A stretch of DNA of 64,000 nt from contig NZ_CP107841.1 in the NCBI RefSeq assembly GCF_036346855.1, positions 4,034,001 to 4,098,000 of the forward strand, in the 5' to 3' direction. This stretch comes from Streptomyces europaeiscabiei. Its GTDB lineage: Bacteria; Actinomycetota; Actinomycetes; Streptomycetales; Streptomycetaceae. Within the stretch, counting starts at the first letter, position 1, and every line of letters begins with the position of its first letter. The notes beneath the pieces are model-generated. The model had not been told where the DNA came from. It was given only the letters and a program-made list of their open reading frames with translations, and did not search any database. Of the stretch, positions 16,888 to 25,291 are shown one piece after another. Made by a program: the position numbers and the translations under genes.

Positions 16888-17873
16888 AGCTCCTCCCGTT
16901 GTCCGCGCAGCAGTCGCAAATACACCAGGGTGACCGCCAGCAGAATCACCAGCATCACCACGCCGATCGCCGAACCGAGGCTGTACTGGGAGGACGCGAA
17001 GGCCTTCTGGTAGGCGTACACGTTCAGTACGAGGTTCTGGCCCGCGATACCGCCGCCGCCCGTCATCACATAGATCTGGGTGAAGACCTTGAAGTCCCAG
17101 ATGATCGACTGAATGGTGACGACGACGAGGATCGGCCGCAGCATCGGCGCGAGGACCGACCGCCAGATCCGCCACTGCGAGGCACCGTCCAGGGCCGCGG
17201 CCTCCAGGACCTCGGAGGGTACGGAGCGGATGCCCGCGTAGACGGTCACCATCACGAACGGGAAGGAGCACCACACCACTTCGAGCAGGACGAGGAAGAA
17301 GGCGCTGTAACGCCCGTACGTCCAGGAGTGGTCGCCGAGGCCCAGGATCCGGTTGACCGGGCCGAAGTCCGGGTCGAACAACAGCAGCCACACCGTGGAG
17401 CCCGTGATCGCCGGGGTCGCCCACGCGCCCAGCGCCGCCAGCATCAGCGCGAGGCGCGGCACGGCCCGTACTCGTGTCAGCAGCACGGCGAGCGCGCACC
17501 CGACGGCGAGCGTGGAGACCACACAGGCCGCCGCGAACACGACCGTGGTCAGCAGGACCTGCCAGAACTGGGGATCGCCGAACAGTTCGGCGTAGTTCCC
17601 GAAGCCCTGGAAGGAGGTCGGTTCGCCGCCGCTGACCTGGGCCTGGGTGTATTCGAGGAGCGAGATCAGGCCGAGCTGATAAACGGGGTAGACAAGAAGC
17701 CCACCAAGGACGACAAGGGCGGGGGCGAGATAGAGCCATGGAGTCCACCCACCCCCGCCCCGCAAGGGGCGCGGGGAACTGCGCGAGAAACCACGACCCA
17801 CCCGAGGCCGCCCACGCTCAGCACCCCCCACCCCAGTGGGCGCCCCCCGCTCAACCAGCGGAGCTGAACGCAT
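16884..17873 (-). CDS. Carbohydrate ABC transporter permease (MalF-like)
   Basis: 329 aa if read from ATG at 17873, inside the end of the binding-protein gene (23-nt overlap). Six membrane segments begin at WTPWLYLAPALVV; the EAA loop is EAAALDGASQWRIWRSVLAPMLRP. The first 42 residues (RGAPTGVGGAERGRPRVGR...) are not typical: the DNA at 17765-17786 that encodes part of them is a copy of the dispersed GC palindrome found elsewhere in the window. The native start may have been displaced. In-frame GTG codons in the head are alternative starts. Confidence 0.9.
   Translation of the reverse strand: MRSAPLVERGAPTGVGGAERGRPRVGRGFSRSSPRPLRGGGGWTPWLYLAPALVVLGGLLVYPVYQLGLISLLEYTQAQVSGGEPTSFQGFGNYAELFGDPQFWQVLLTTVVFAAACVVSTLAVGCALAVLLTRVRAVPRLALMLAALGAWATPAITGSTVWLLLFDPDFGPVNRILGLGDHSWTYGRYSAFFLVLLEVVWCSFPFVMVTVYAGIRSVPSEVLEAAALDGASQWRIWRSVLAPMLRPILVVVTIQSIIWDFKVFTQIYVMTGGGGIAGQNLVLNVYAYQKAFASSQYSLGSAIGVVMLVILLAVTLVYLRLLRGQREEL
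17765..17786 (+). repeat. Dispersed palindromic repeat, copy inside a permease N-terminus
   Basis: AGGGGCGCGGGGAACTGCGC plus GA on the plus strand, the same core as the intergenic copies near 30307, 58989 and 62257. Flanks (CCGCCCCGCA and CCACGACCCACCCG) also resemble those copies. Confidence 0.75.
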
Positions 17874-19152
17874 CGTTCATCTGCTTCGCCGCGTCCTTCG
17901 ACGCCTCAGCCACGTTCTTCTTGCCGCTGACGACCTCCTGGAACATCGTCGGCAGCACCAGCGACGCGTCGATCTGCGCCCACGCCGGGGACGCGGGCAC
18001 GAACTTCGTCCCGGAGGACAGCGTCCTGACGAACGGCTCGATGAACGGCTCCTCCTTGGCCGCCTCGGCGCGTACGTCGGTGTACGTCGGCAGGAAGCCC
18101 ATCGCGTCGAAGAGTTCGCCCTGGGTCTCCTTGGACGCCAGCCGCTTCATCAGGTCGACGGCGAGGGTGCGGTGCGTGGTGCTCTTCAGGACGCCGACGT
18201 TGTTTCCGCCCGCGAACGCGGGGGCCACCGAGCCGGGCTTCACTCCCGGCAGCGGTACGACGGCGTACTTGCCCTTGACCTTGCCGGCCTCCACGGCCGC
18301 GTGGCTGAAGTCGCCGCCGATCGCCATGCCCGCCTTGCCGGCCGCGAACGCGGTGACCGTGTCGTTGCCGCCCATGCTCGCGCACTTGGCGGCGGGACAG
18401 TTGTCGTCCCCGAACAGCGAGGTGTACGCCTCGATGCCCTTCCGGGCGGCCGCGCTGTCGATCGTGGAGGCGTACGAGCCACCCTTGCCCTCGGCAATCT
18501 CGCCGCCATTGGCCCAGACGAAGGGCATCGCGCCGTAGGTGTAGGCGCCGCCGACGACGAGCCCGTACAGGTCGGGCTCGGCGGCGCGGATCTTCTTCGC
18601 GGTGGCGGTCAGCTCATCGAGGGACTTCGGGGCTTCGAGACCGAGTTCCTCGAAGACGTCGGTGCGGTAGTACAGCGCGCGCACGCCCACGAAGAAGGGC
18701 GCCCCGTAGACCTTGCCGTCGACCGTCACGGAGGTCCTGGCGGTCGGGTCGGAGTCCTTGGCGTCGGACCAGTCGTTGAACTCCGTGGTGACGTCGGCGA
18801 GTCCGCCGTCCTTCACATAGCCGGCCGTGTCGGTGTTGCCGAACTCCATGAGGTCCGGGGCGCTCTTCGGGTCGTTGAAGGCGGCCTTGATGCGCTGGGC
18901 GCGGGTCTCGACGGGGATGTACTCGACCTTCACCTTCGCGCCGTCGTGCGCCTCCTCGAAGGCGGAGAGCACCTTGTCGACGACCTTCTGCTTCGGCTCG
19001 TTGCTCACCTCCTGGAAGAGCCAGACCCGGAGGGTGCCGGTCGTCTCGTCCTCCCCGGAGGACGAGTTGTCGGAGGTCTGGGGGGCGCAGGCGGTCAGCC
19101 CGGCGAGGGCCAGGGCCGCTACGGGCGTGGCGAGTCTGGCGGCGAACTTCAT
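17851..19152 (-). CDS. Sugar ABC transporter substrate-binding lipoprotein
   Basis: 433 aa. Signal peptide with lipobox LTAC (Cys22), then an acidic Ser-rich linker and a CUT1-family solute-binding fold (TLRVWLFQEVSNEPKQKVVDKVLSAFEE). ATG at 19152 has GGAGGA upstream. First gene of an operon with two permeases and GH20 hexosaminidase, which points to N-acetylglucosamine-type oligosaccharides as ligand (inference from context). An inverted repeat lies 30 bases upstream. Matches, from memory, S. coelicolor SCO2946 in position. Confidence 0.93.
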   Translation of the reverse strand: MKFAARLATPVAALALAGLTACAPQTSDNSSSGEDETTGTLRVWLFQEVSNEPKQKVVDKVLSAFEEAHDGAKVKVEYIPVETRAQRIKAAFNDPKSAPDLMEFGNTDTAGYVKDGGLADVTTEFNDWSDAKDSDPTARTSVTVDGKVYGAPFFVGVRALYYRTDVFEELGLEAPKSLDELTATAKKIRAAEPDLYGLVVGGAYTYGAMPFVWANGGEIAEGKGGSYASTIDSAAARKGIEAYTSLFGDDNCPAAKCASMGGNDTVTAFAAGKAGMAIGGDFSHAAVEAGKVKGKYAVVPLPGVKPGSVAPAFAGGNNVGVLKSTTHRTLAVDLMKRLASKETQGELFDAMGFLPTYTDVRAEAAKEEPFIEPFVRTLSSGTKFVPASPAWAQIDASLVLPTMFQEVVSGKKNVAEASKDAAKQMNDAFSSAG

Positions 19153-19513
19153 GAGCGGGTCCTCCGGAGGGGGGAGCGGAGCGTTGCAACATGTGCAACG
19201 TGCGTTTTGCTCTCTACAACACCTCGGAGGCTAGGGAGTACATGACAATGCCCACAAGAGGTCTCAACCACCTTGTGACCGGCAGAAGCACTCCGTGCAA
19301 CGCAACGATGGCCGCGCGGGGCCGGGAATGGGGGAATTCAGTGATCGACGGCCGAAAACGAACAGCGGCCGGCACTCGTCGCGCCGACCGCACCCACACA
19401 CACCGAAAACCGCACCCAGGCATGACAAGACCGCGGCACCCGCACCACAGGCACCGCGGCCTTCACCCGAACGATCCGGCGCACCGCACCCGGGGGTACG
19501 GCCGGACCTCCGG
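19153..19513. other. Control region of the GH20/ABC operon and gap before DUF3039
   Basis: 361 bases without a supported gene. The operon-proximal end holds the Shine-Dalgarno and the 19-bp inverted repeat. The rest is less GC-rich than coding DNA and has no clear terminator for the DUF3039 gene. Confidence 0.5.
19182..19200. promoter_or_regulatory. Operator-like inverted repeat upstream of the binding-protein gene
   Basis: CGTTGCA-ACATG-TGCAACG: perfect 7-bp arms with a 5-bp centre, 30 bases upstream of the ATG. It resembles neither the DasR site nor the CG-centred LacI sites at 48267. No regulator gene is adjacent, so the factor is probably encoded elsewhere. Confidence 0.65.
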
Positions 19514-19801
19514 CTACTGCTTGCCGTCGCCCTTGCCACCCTGGTCGCCGCCGGCGCCGAGGGACTCGAAGATCTCCTTGCACATGGGGCACACGGGATA
19601 CTTCTTCGGGTCACGGCCCGGGACCCACACCTTGCCGCACAACGCCACGACGGGCGTGCCGTCGAGGGCGCTCGCCATGATCTTGTCCTTCTGGACGTAG
19701 TGGGCGAAGCGCTCGTGGTCACCGTCACCGTGCGACGTCTGCGGCGTCGGCTCGACGAGGGTCCCCGTACCAGTACCGCGCTCGGGCTCAAGAGTGCTCA
19801 T
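19514..19801 (-). CDS. DUF3039 zinc-ribbon-like protein
   Basis: 95 aa from ATG at 19801. Core ALDGTPVVALCGKVWVPGRDP followed by KYPVCPMCKEIF gives one lone Cys and a CPMC pair, a likely metal site with the nearby His residues. This is the DUF3039 family conserved in actinobacteria; function unknown. Corresponds by position to S. coelicolor SCO2947 (from memory). Monocistronic. Confidence 0.88.
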   Translation of the reverse strand: MSTLEPERGTGTGTLVEPTPQTSHGDGDHERFAHYVQKDKIMASALDGTPVVALCGKVWVPGRDPKKYPVCPMCKEIFESLGAGGDQGGKGDGKQ

Positions 19802-20473
19802 GACTGCAAGGGTAATCAACTGCCGGGGAGTGTGGGTCCCTGGCTTGCACAACGGGCGTCCCTGATGGTGACGCCGTGTTCGCGGCCGGCCCCGACCCGT
19901 CGGCGCGATGGCGCGGCAGGGGCCGGCGACTCGGCCCCCCGTCGCCACAAACCCCACGCGCGGACACGGATGTTGCGGGAGCTGCTCCCGGTCCGCATGA
20001 TCAACGAATCCACAGGACCGGCGCTCGATGTCGCGTACGCGTCGCAGCGGCCTCCGTAGCAAGCACGCAGGGCCGCCGCCGGTGCGACATCCGCACAGAA
20101 CCGCCGCCAGTACCGACACCCACACAGAACCGCCGCCGGTACGGCATCCGCACAGAACCGCCGCCAGTACCGACACCCACACAGAACCGCCGCCGGTACG
20201 GCATCCGCACAGAACCGCCGCCAGTACCGACACCCACACAGAACCGCCGCCGGTACGGCATCCGCACAGAACCGTCGCCAGTACCGACACCCACACAGAA
20301 CCGCCGCCAGTCCCGAAGCCTGCGCGGGGTCGTCCCGGTGCGACGTCCGCACCGGTTTCGGCTGCAGCCGACCTCCACCACCAGATTCATGCCCGAGCCG
20401 CTGAAGAGAGTGGTCCATGGCCATATTCGCTCTTCGCACCCGTGCCGGACCCGTATCGGTGGCGAAGGCCCTC
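19802..20473. other. 672-base intergenic region dominated by a minisatellite
   Basis: Between the DUF3039 start and the yqgE stop, both on the minus strand. The central 20071-20320 is a tandem repeat; outside it no gene was found. Long open frames on both strands here are by-products of the 57-bp (19-codon) period. Confidence 0.7.
20071..20320. repeat. 57-bp-period minisatellite
   Basis: Two alternating subunits make the period: a 29-bp unit (AACCGCCGCCAGTACCGACA then CCCACACAG) and a 28-bp unit (AACCGCCGCCGGTACGGCAT then CCGCACAG). Starting with a degenerate 28-mer at 20071, there are four 29-mers (20099, 20156, 20213, 20270) and three 28-mers (20128, 20185, 20242), then a degraded end. Copies are nearly identical, so the array is recent or homogenised. 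Confidence 0.92.
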
Positions 20474-21055
20474 TCAGTTGAGCGAAGCGTCGTCCGGGTA
20501 CGTGGCCACCATCGCGAGTTCGCTGCGCTGGCGGCGCAGGACCTCGCGCCAGAGTCTCTCCGGGCAGGGCGAGGAGACGTCACCGGGTTCGGACTCGACG
20601 ACGTACCAGGCCCCCTCCACCAGTTCGTCCTCCAACTGGCCGGGGCCCCAGCCCGCGTACCCGGCGAAGATGCGCAGCGAGCCGAGCGCGGACGCCAGCA
20701 GCTCCGGCGGGGTCTCCAGGTCGACGAGGCCGATCGCGCCGTGCACGCGCCGCCAGCCGAGCGGGGCCCGGTCCGCGGAGCCGCCGCCGGGTATCACCGC
20801 CACCCCCAGCGCCGCGTCCAGCTGCACCGGGCCGCCCTGGAAGACGACCCCCGGTTCGCCGGCGAGTTCCGCCCAGCCCTCCAGGATGTCGGCGACGCCG
20901 ACCGGCGTCGGCCGGTTCAGGACCACGCCGAGCGAGCCCTTCTCGTCGTGGTCGAGGAGCAGCACGACAGCGCGGTCGAAGTTCGGGTCCGCCAGGGCGG
21001 GCGTGGCCACGAGCAGCCGCCCTGTGAGCGAGGACACCTCGGTCATGCCAGACAT
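20474..21055 (-). CDS. YqgE/AlgH family protein (UPF0301)
   Basis: 193 aa from ATG at 21055; ATG at 21046 (MTEVSSLTG) is equally likely. Family blocks: SLTGRLLVATPALADPNFDRAVV, GSLGVVLNRPT, VFQGGPVQ, IFAGYAGWGPGQLE and EGAWYVV. Cytosolic protein of unsettled function, widely conserved. It is divergent from murA, the same arrangement as S. coelicolor SCO2948/SCO2949. Confidence 0.9.
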   Translation of the reverse strand: MSGMTEVSSLTGRLLVATPALADPNFDRAVVLLLDHDEKGSLGVVLNRPTPVGVADILEGWAELAGEPGVVFQGGPVQLDAALGVAVIPGGGSADRAPLGWRRVHGAIGLVDLETPPELLASALGSLRIFAGYAGWGPGQLEDELVEGAWYVVESEPGDVSSPCPERLWREVLRRQRSELAMVATYPDDASLN

Positions 21056-21356
21056 GATCCCGCATCCTGCCCGCGCGTGGGGAGCCAATGCCGGTAGCGG
21101 TGTGAACGCAGCTCACGGCAGGGGGAAGCAGGCGGGGCGCACGGCCGCGACGGTGACCCCGTGTGGCCGGTGGTGAACGGTTCGTGTTGTGGCAAACCCA
21201 TGACGTGGCTGAGAGGTCCTTGGGCTTACGGAAGGGGGGTGGGCGGCGATTACGCTAGCTCTCCGGCCCACGCCGCGCCGGTCCCCGCACAACGGGTCCA
21301 CCGGCCGTCCGTCCACGCCGGAAAGCCTCTGCCCAACTCCACGGAACGCGAGATCC
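21056..21356. other. yqgE-murA divergent control region
   Basis: 301 bases that must hold both divergent promoters. GATTACGCTAGCT near 21249 offers a possible -10 for murA, but no matching -35 was found. No ORF is supported here. Confidence 0.4.
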
Positions 21357-22703
21357 ATGACCGTCAACGGCTCTGACGACGTACTGCTTGTACACGGCGG
21401 CACCCCGCTCAGTGGCGAGATCCGTGTCCGCGGTGCGAAGAACCTCGTACCCAAGGCCATGGTCGCCGCGCTGCTCGGCAGCGGTCCGAGCCGGCTGCGC
21501 AACGTGCCCGACATCCGCGACGTGCGGGTCGTGCGCGGGCTGCTGCAGCTGCATGGCGTAACGGTCCGCCCGGGTGACGAGCCGGGCGAGCTGGTGATGG
21601 ACCCGACGAACGTGGAGAGCGCGAACGTCGCCGACATCGACGCCCACGCGGGCTCGTCGCGCATCCCGATCCTGTTCTGCGGCCCGCTGCTGCACCGGCT
21701 CGGCCATGCCTTCATCCCCGGTCTCGGCGGCTGCGACATCGGCGGCCGGCCGATCGACTTCCACTTCGAGGTGCTGCGGCAGTTCGGCGCGAAGATCGAG
21801 AAGCGTGAGGACGGGCAGTACCTGGAGGCGCCGCGGCGGCTGCGCGGCACCAAGATCCAGCTGCCGTACCCGTCGGTGGGCGCGACCGAGCAGGTGCTGC
21901 TCACGGCCGTCCTCGCGGAGGGCGTGACGGAGCTCGCGAACGCGGCGATCGAGCCGGAGATCGAGGATCTCATCTGCGTCCTGCAGAAAATGGGCGCCAT
22001 CATCGCGATGGACACCGACCGCACGATCCGCATCACCGGTGTGGACTCGCTCGGCGGCTACAACCACAAGGCGCTCCCGGACCGCCTGGAGGCCGCCTCC
22101 TGGGCGTCCGCGGCGCTGGCGACCGAAGGCGACATCTACATCCGGGGCGCCCAGCAGCGCTCGATGATGACGTTCCTGAACACCTACCGCAAGGTGGGCG
22201 GTGCCTTCGAGATCGACGACGAGGGCATCCGCTTCTGGCACCCCGGTGGCCAGCTGAAGTCGATCGCGCTGGAGACGGACGTCCACCCCGGCTTCCAGAC
22301 CGACTGGCAGCAGCCCCTGGTCGTGGCCCTGACGCAGGCCACGGGCCTCTCGATCGTCCACGAGACGGTCTACGAGTCCCGCCTCGGCTTCACGTCCGCG
22401 CTGAACCAGATGGGCGCGCACATCCAGCTCTACCGCGAGTGCCTCGGCGGTTCCGTCTGCCGCTTCGGCCAGCGCAACTTCCTGCACTCGGCCGTCGTCT
22501 CCGGCCCCACCCGCCTCCAGGGGGCCGACCTGGTCATCCCCGACCTCCGCGGCGGCTTCTCCTACCTCATCGCCGCCCTCGCCGCCCAGGGCACCTCCCG
22601 GGTCCACGGCATCGAACTCATCAACCGCGGCTACGAGAACTTCATGGAGAAGCTCATGGAGCTGGGCGCGAAGGTCGAACTGCCGGGCAAGGCACTCGGC
22701 TGA
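21357..22703 (+). CDS. murA: UDP-N-acetylglucosamine 1-carboxyvinyltransferase
   Basis: 448 aa. First committed step of peptidoglycan synthesis, transferring enolpyruvate from PEP to UDP-GlcNAc in the cytoplasm. The substrate-binding RGAKNLVPKAM segment supplies Lys-Asn at residues 28-29. The fosfomycin-reactive Cys is present as Cys126 in GLGGCDIGGRPIDFH, so the enzyme should be fosfomycin-sensitive at this site, unlike the Asp variants of mycobacteria. Length is normal. Ends 95 bases before a strong bidirectional terminator shared with hup. Confidence 0.96.
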   Translation: MTVNGSDDVLLVHGGTPLSGEIRVRGAKNLVPKAMVAALLGSGPSRLRNVPDIRDVRVVRGLLQLHGVTVRPGDEPGELVMDPTNVESANVADIDAHAGSSRIPILFCGPLLHRLGHAFIPGLGGCDIGGRPIDFHFEVLRQFGAKIEKREDGQYLEAPRRLRGTKIQLPYPSVGATEQVLLTAVLAEGVTELANAAIEPEIEDLICVLQKMGAIIAMDTDRTIRITGVDSLGGYNHKALPDRLEAASWASAALATEGDIYIRGAQQRSMMTFLNTYRKVGGAFEIDDEGIRFWHPGGQLKSIALETDVHPGFQTDWQQPLVVALTQATGLSIVHETVYESRLGFTSALNQMGAHIQLYRECLGGSVCRFGQRNFLHSAVVSGPTRLQGADLVIPDLRGGFSYLIAALAAQGTSRVHGIELINRGYENFMEKLMELGAKVELPGKALG

Positions 22704-22798
22704 GCAGTGCCCCGTGAGGGGCGGGGGGTGTGACACCGCGGGGCGCGGCCGGCTGTGGCGCGCCCCGCAGCCGCGTCACGGCGCGTCTCCCGCACGAC

Positions 22799-22838
22799 GA
22801 TGGGGGCGGCACCTGGTTTCCCAGGTGCCGCCCCCATC
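22799..22838. terminator. Bidirectional terminator between murA and hup
   Basis: An 18-bp perfect stem (22799-22816 with 22821-22838; arm GATGGGGGCGGCACCTGG) and a 4-base TTTC loop, between the convergent murA and hup genes. Confidence 0.92.
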
Positions 22839-22886
22839 AGGCGTTCCACGCGCCGTACGCCATCCCGTGGGACGGAGACGGCAAGG

Positions 22887-23168
22887 TTACTTGCCCTTGG
22901 CCGCTTCCTTGAGCTTGCTGCCCGCGGAGACCTTCACGCTGTAGCCGGCCGGGATCTGGATCGGGTCGCCGGTCTGCGGGTTACGAGCGGTGCGAGCGGC
23001 ACGGTGGGTGCGCTCGAAGGTCAGGAAGCCGGGGATGGTGACCTTCTCGTCGCCCTTGGCGACCACGTCGCCGCAAACCTCGGCGAACGCGGCCAGCACG
23101 GCGTCGGCGTCCTTGCGAGTCACCTCGGCGCGGTCGGCCAGCGCGGCCACCAGCTCACTGCGGTTCAT
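22887..23168 (-). CDS. hupA: HU family nucleoid protein
   Basis: 93 aa, the normal size of short HU. MNRSELVAALADRAEVTRKDADAVL is the helical dimerisation part; KVTIPGFLTFERTHRAARTARNPQTGDPIQIPAGYSVKVSAG is the DNA-binding beta arm. It lacks the lysine-rich tail of the second Streptomyces HU (HupS), so it is the vegetative form. Bends and compacts DNA. Position next to murA matches S. coelicolor SCO2950. Confidence 0.95.
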   Translation of the reverse strand: MNRSELVAALADRAEVTRKDADAVLAAFAEVCGDVVAKGDEKVTIPGFLTFERTHRAARTARNPQTGDPIQIPAGYSVKVSAGSKLKEAAKGK

Positions 23169-23414
23169 GTTGTTACTCCCGTGTTCTTCTTGCCGTTGAG
23201 GCGGACCGGGTCCGTCGTCAGACCCTCGCGCCCAGAAACGCATCCTGCACTCACCTGCGGCGGGAAAGCCAATCCAGCACCCCTGGGAGTCACACGACCA
23301 CCCTTGGGAGTCGCGACAGGCCTGAGCTTGGCCGCCACACTAAAGGGCGGCACAAGCCCTCCGGCCCCGCGACGCGCCGATGGGGCGGGGCGTGGCAACC
23401 GTCACAGCGCGGGC

Positions 23415-24827
23415 TCAGGCCGACGCCGCCGCCTTCGCGGCCTCGCGCACCGCCCCGGCGACCGCGCCCGCGACCTTGTCGTTGAAGACGCTCGGGATGA
23501 TGTAGTTCGCGTTCAGCTCGTCCTCGGTGACGACGTTCGCGAGGGCGGTCGCCGCGGCGAGCATCATCTCGGTGTTGACGGTGCGGGACTGGGCGTCGAG
23601 AAGACCGCGGAAGACGCCCGGGAAGACCAGCACGTTGTTGATCTGGTTCGGGAAGTCCGAGCGGCCGGTGGCCACGACAGCCGCCGTCTGCCGGGCGACA
23701 GCGGGGTCGACCTCGGGGTCGGGGTTCGCGAGCGCGAACACAATCGCGTTGTCGGCCATGGCGGCCACGTCGTCGCCGTCGAGGACGTTCGGGGCGGAGA
23801 CACCGATGAACACGTCGGCCTCGCGCACGGCCTCCTTGAGCGTGCCCGTGAGGCCCTCGGGGTTGGTGTTGTCCGCGATCCAGCGCAGCGGCGAGTCGGC
23901 GGCGGCGTCGACGAGGTCGGCGCGGTCGCAGTGCACGACACCGTGGATGTCGGCCACGACGGCGTTCTTCACACCGGCGGCGATGAGCAGCTTGAGGATG
24001 GCCGTACCGGCCGCGCCGGCGCCCGACATGACGACGCGGATGTCCCCGATCGCCTTGCCCGCGACGCGAAGTGCGTTGGTGAGGGCGGCGAGGACGACGA
24101 TCGCCGTGCCGTGCTGGTCGTCGTGGAAGACGGGGATGTCGAGGGCCTCGCGCAGGCGGGCCTCGATCTCGAAGCAGCGGGGCGCGGAGATGTCCTCGAG
24201 GTTGATGCCGGCGAAGCCCGGGGCGATCGCCTTGACGATCGTGACGATCTCGTCGGTGTCCTGGGTGTCCAGGCAGATCGGCCAGGCGTCGATGTCGGCG
24301 AAGCGCTTGAAGAGGGCCGCCTTGCCCTCCATGACCGGCATGGCGGCCATCGGGCCGATGTTGCCGAGGCCGAGGACCGCGGAGCCGTCCGTCACGACCG
24401 CAACGGTGTTGCGCTTGATGGTCAGGCGCCGGGCGTCCTCGGGGTTCTCGGCGATCGCCATGCAGACACGGGCCACGCCCGGCGTGTAGATCATCGAGAG
24501 GTCGTCACGGTTGCGGATGGGGTGCTTCGACGCCATCTCGATCTTGCCGCCGAGGTGCATCAGGAACGTACGGTCGGAGACCTTGCCGAGCGTCACGCCC
24601 TCGATGTGGCGCAGCTGCTCGACGATCTCGTCGGCGTGCGCGGTGGAGGTGGCGGCGATGGTGACGTCGATGCGGAGCTTCTCGTGGCCGGATGCGGTCA
24701 CGTCGAGGCCGGTCACCGAGCCTCCGTGGGACTCGACGGCTCCGGTGAGCTGGGAGACCGCGGTTCCGCTCGCGGGCACCTCCAGCCGGACCGTCATCGA
24801 GTAGGAGACGCTGGGCGCCGTTGCCAT
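23415..24827 (-). CDS. NAD-dependent malic enzyme with N-terminal ACT domain
   Basis: 470 aa. Residues about 8-85 form an ACT-like regulatory domain (YSMTVRLEVPASGTAVSQL). The malic domain follows with IYTPGVARVC, LGLGNIGPMAAMPVMEGKAALFK and DDQHGTAIVVLAAL, and the NAD-binding domain has VMSGAGAAGTAI. Converts malate to pyruvate plus CO2. The position matches S. coelicolor SCO2951, described as NAD-dependent; the cofactor here is inferred from that. ACT fusion suggests amino-acid or other small-ligand control. Confidence 0.93.
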   Translation of the reverse strand: MATAPSVSYSMTVRLEVPASGTAVSQLTGAVESHGGSVTGLDVTASGHEKLRIDVTIAATSTAHADEIVEQLRHIEGVTLGKVSDRTFLMHLGGKIEMASKHPIRNRDDLSMIYTPGVARVCMAIAENPEDARRLTIKRNTVAVVTDGSAVLGLGNIGPMAAMPVMEGKAALFKRFADIDAWPICLDTQDTDEIVTIVKAIAPGFAGINLEDISAPRCFEIEARLREALDIPVFHDDQHGTAIVVLAALTNALRVAGKAIGDIRVVMSGAGAAGTAILKLLIAAGVKNAVVADIHGVVHCDRADLVDAAADSPLRWIADNTNPEGLTGTLKEAVREADVFIGVSAPNVLDGDDVAAMADNAIVFALANPDPEVDPAVARQTAAVVATGRSDFPNQINNVLVFPGVFRGLLDAQSRTVNTEMMLAAATALANVVTEDELNANYIIPSVFNDKVAGAVAGAVREAAKAAASA

Positions 24828-24920
24828 GGCCGACTTCCTCTGCTTTCGCTGCTACTGCGTTTGCTGCGTTTTGCGGTCCGATCGTCGCACCTACCGTCGG
24901 GTAGGCGTTAGCCGTCCGGG

Positions 24921-24943
24921 GTTGAGAACGTTTTGTTCTCAAC
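24921..24943. promoter_or_regulatory. Inverted repeat upstream of malic enzyme
   Basis: GTTGAGAAC-GTTTT-GTTCTCAAC, perfect 9-bp arms with an AT-rich 5-bp centre, 94 bases upstream of the malic enzyme start and beside a hairpin. Could be an operator or part of a double terminator; unusually AT-rich for its surroundings. Confidence 0.55.
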
Positions 24944-24947
24944 GAGA

Positions 24948-24979
24948 AGAGGTCCACGTCACATTCGACGTGGACCTCT
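24948..24979 (-). terminator. Hairpin between helD and malic enzyme
   Basis: AGAGGTCCACGTC (24948-24960) pairs perfectly with GACGTGGACCTCT (24967-24979), loop of 6. Orientation suits termination of the helD transcript before the malic enzyme promoter. Confidence 0.75.
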
Positions 24980-25199
24980 CTCGCTGTTCAGTGGCACCGA
25001 CCCGCCATGCTCGCCTCGCGGCAAGTGGTCGCTCTGAGCGACGAAGGTTGGGCCCGGGGGCTTGGATCGAGCCGGTGCCACACCCAGGCTAACAAACAGA
25101 TCCCGTAAGGCCATTCCCGTACGGCAAGTTGTTTTTGGGGCGCCTTGGAGCCCGGGAGGCAGGGGGTGCGTCGGCGGGTGCGGGTTGCTCGCGTCGGTT

Positions 25200-25254
25200 C
25201 CCCGCGCCCCCGAGAACGCCGGGTGCGACCCAGGTCGTTCTCGGGGGCGCGGGG
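25200..25254. repeat. Long hairpin of the dispersed repeat family
   Basis: CCCCGCGCCCCCGAGAACG (25200-25218) and its exact reverse complement (25236-25254) enclose 17 bases. The right arm continues into AGCCGCGCGACC, matching the tail of the other repeat copies. Sits 38 bases after the helD stop. Confidence 0.75.
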
Positions 25255-25291
25255 AGCCGCGCGACCAGTCCTCACCCGGCCGCAGCCGCAA

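Larger units (their letters stand above)
24828..25291. other. Intergenic region with three palindromes between helD and malic enzyme
   Basis: 464 bases upstream of the malic enzyme and downstream of helD. It holds a 9-bp inverted repeat, a 13-bp hairpin and a 19-bp hairpin related to the dispersed repeat (listed separately). No gene seen. Confidence 0.6.

Noticed and set aside
20071..20320. CRISPR-like array of 28-29-bp repeats
   Set aside because: There are no unique spacers; the two subunits tile without gaps and no cas genes are present. It is a tandem minisatellite.
20028..21176. Plus-strand 382-residue His/Thr/Pro repeat protein and similar minus-strand frames
   Set aside because: Frames stay open because the 57-bp period is divisible by three, and they run over the convergent yqgE gene. 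No ribosome site or conserved domain.
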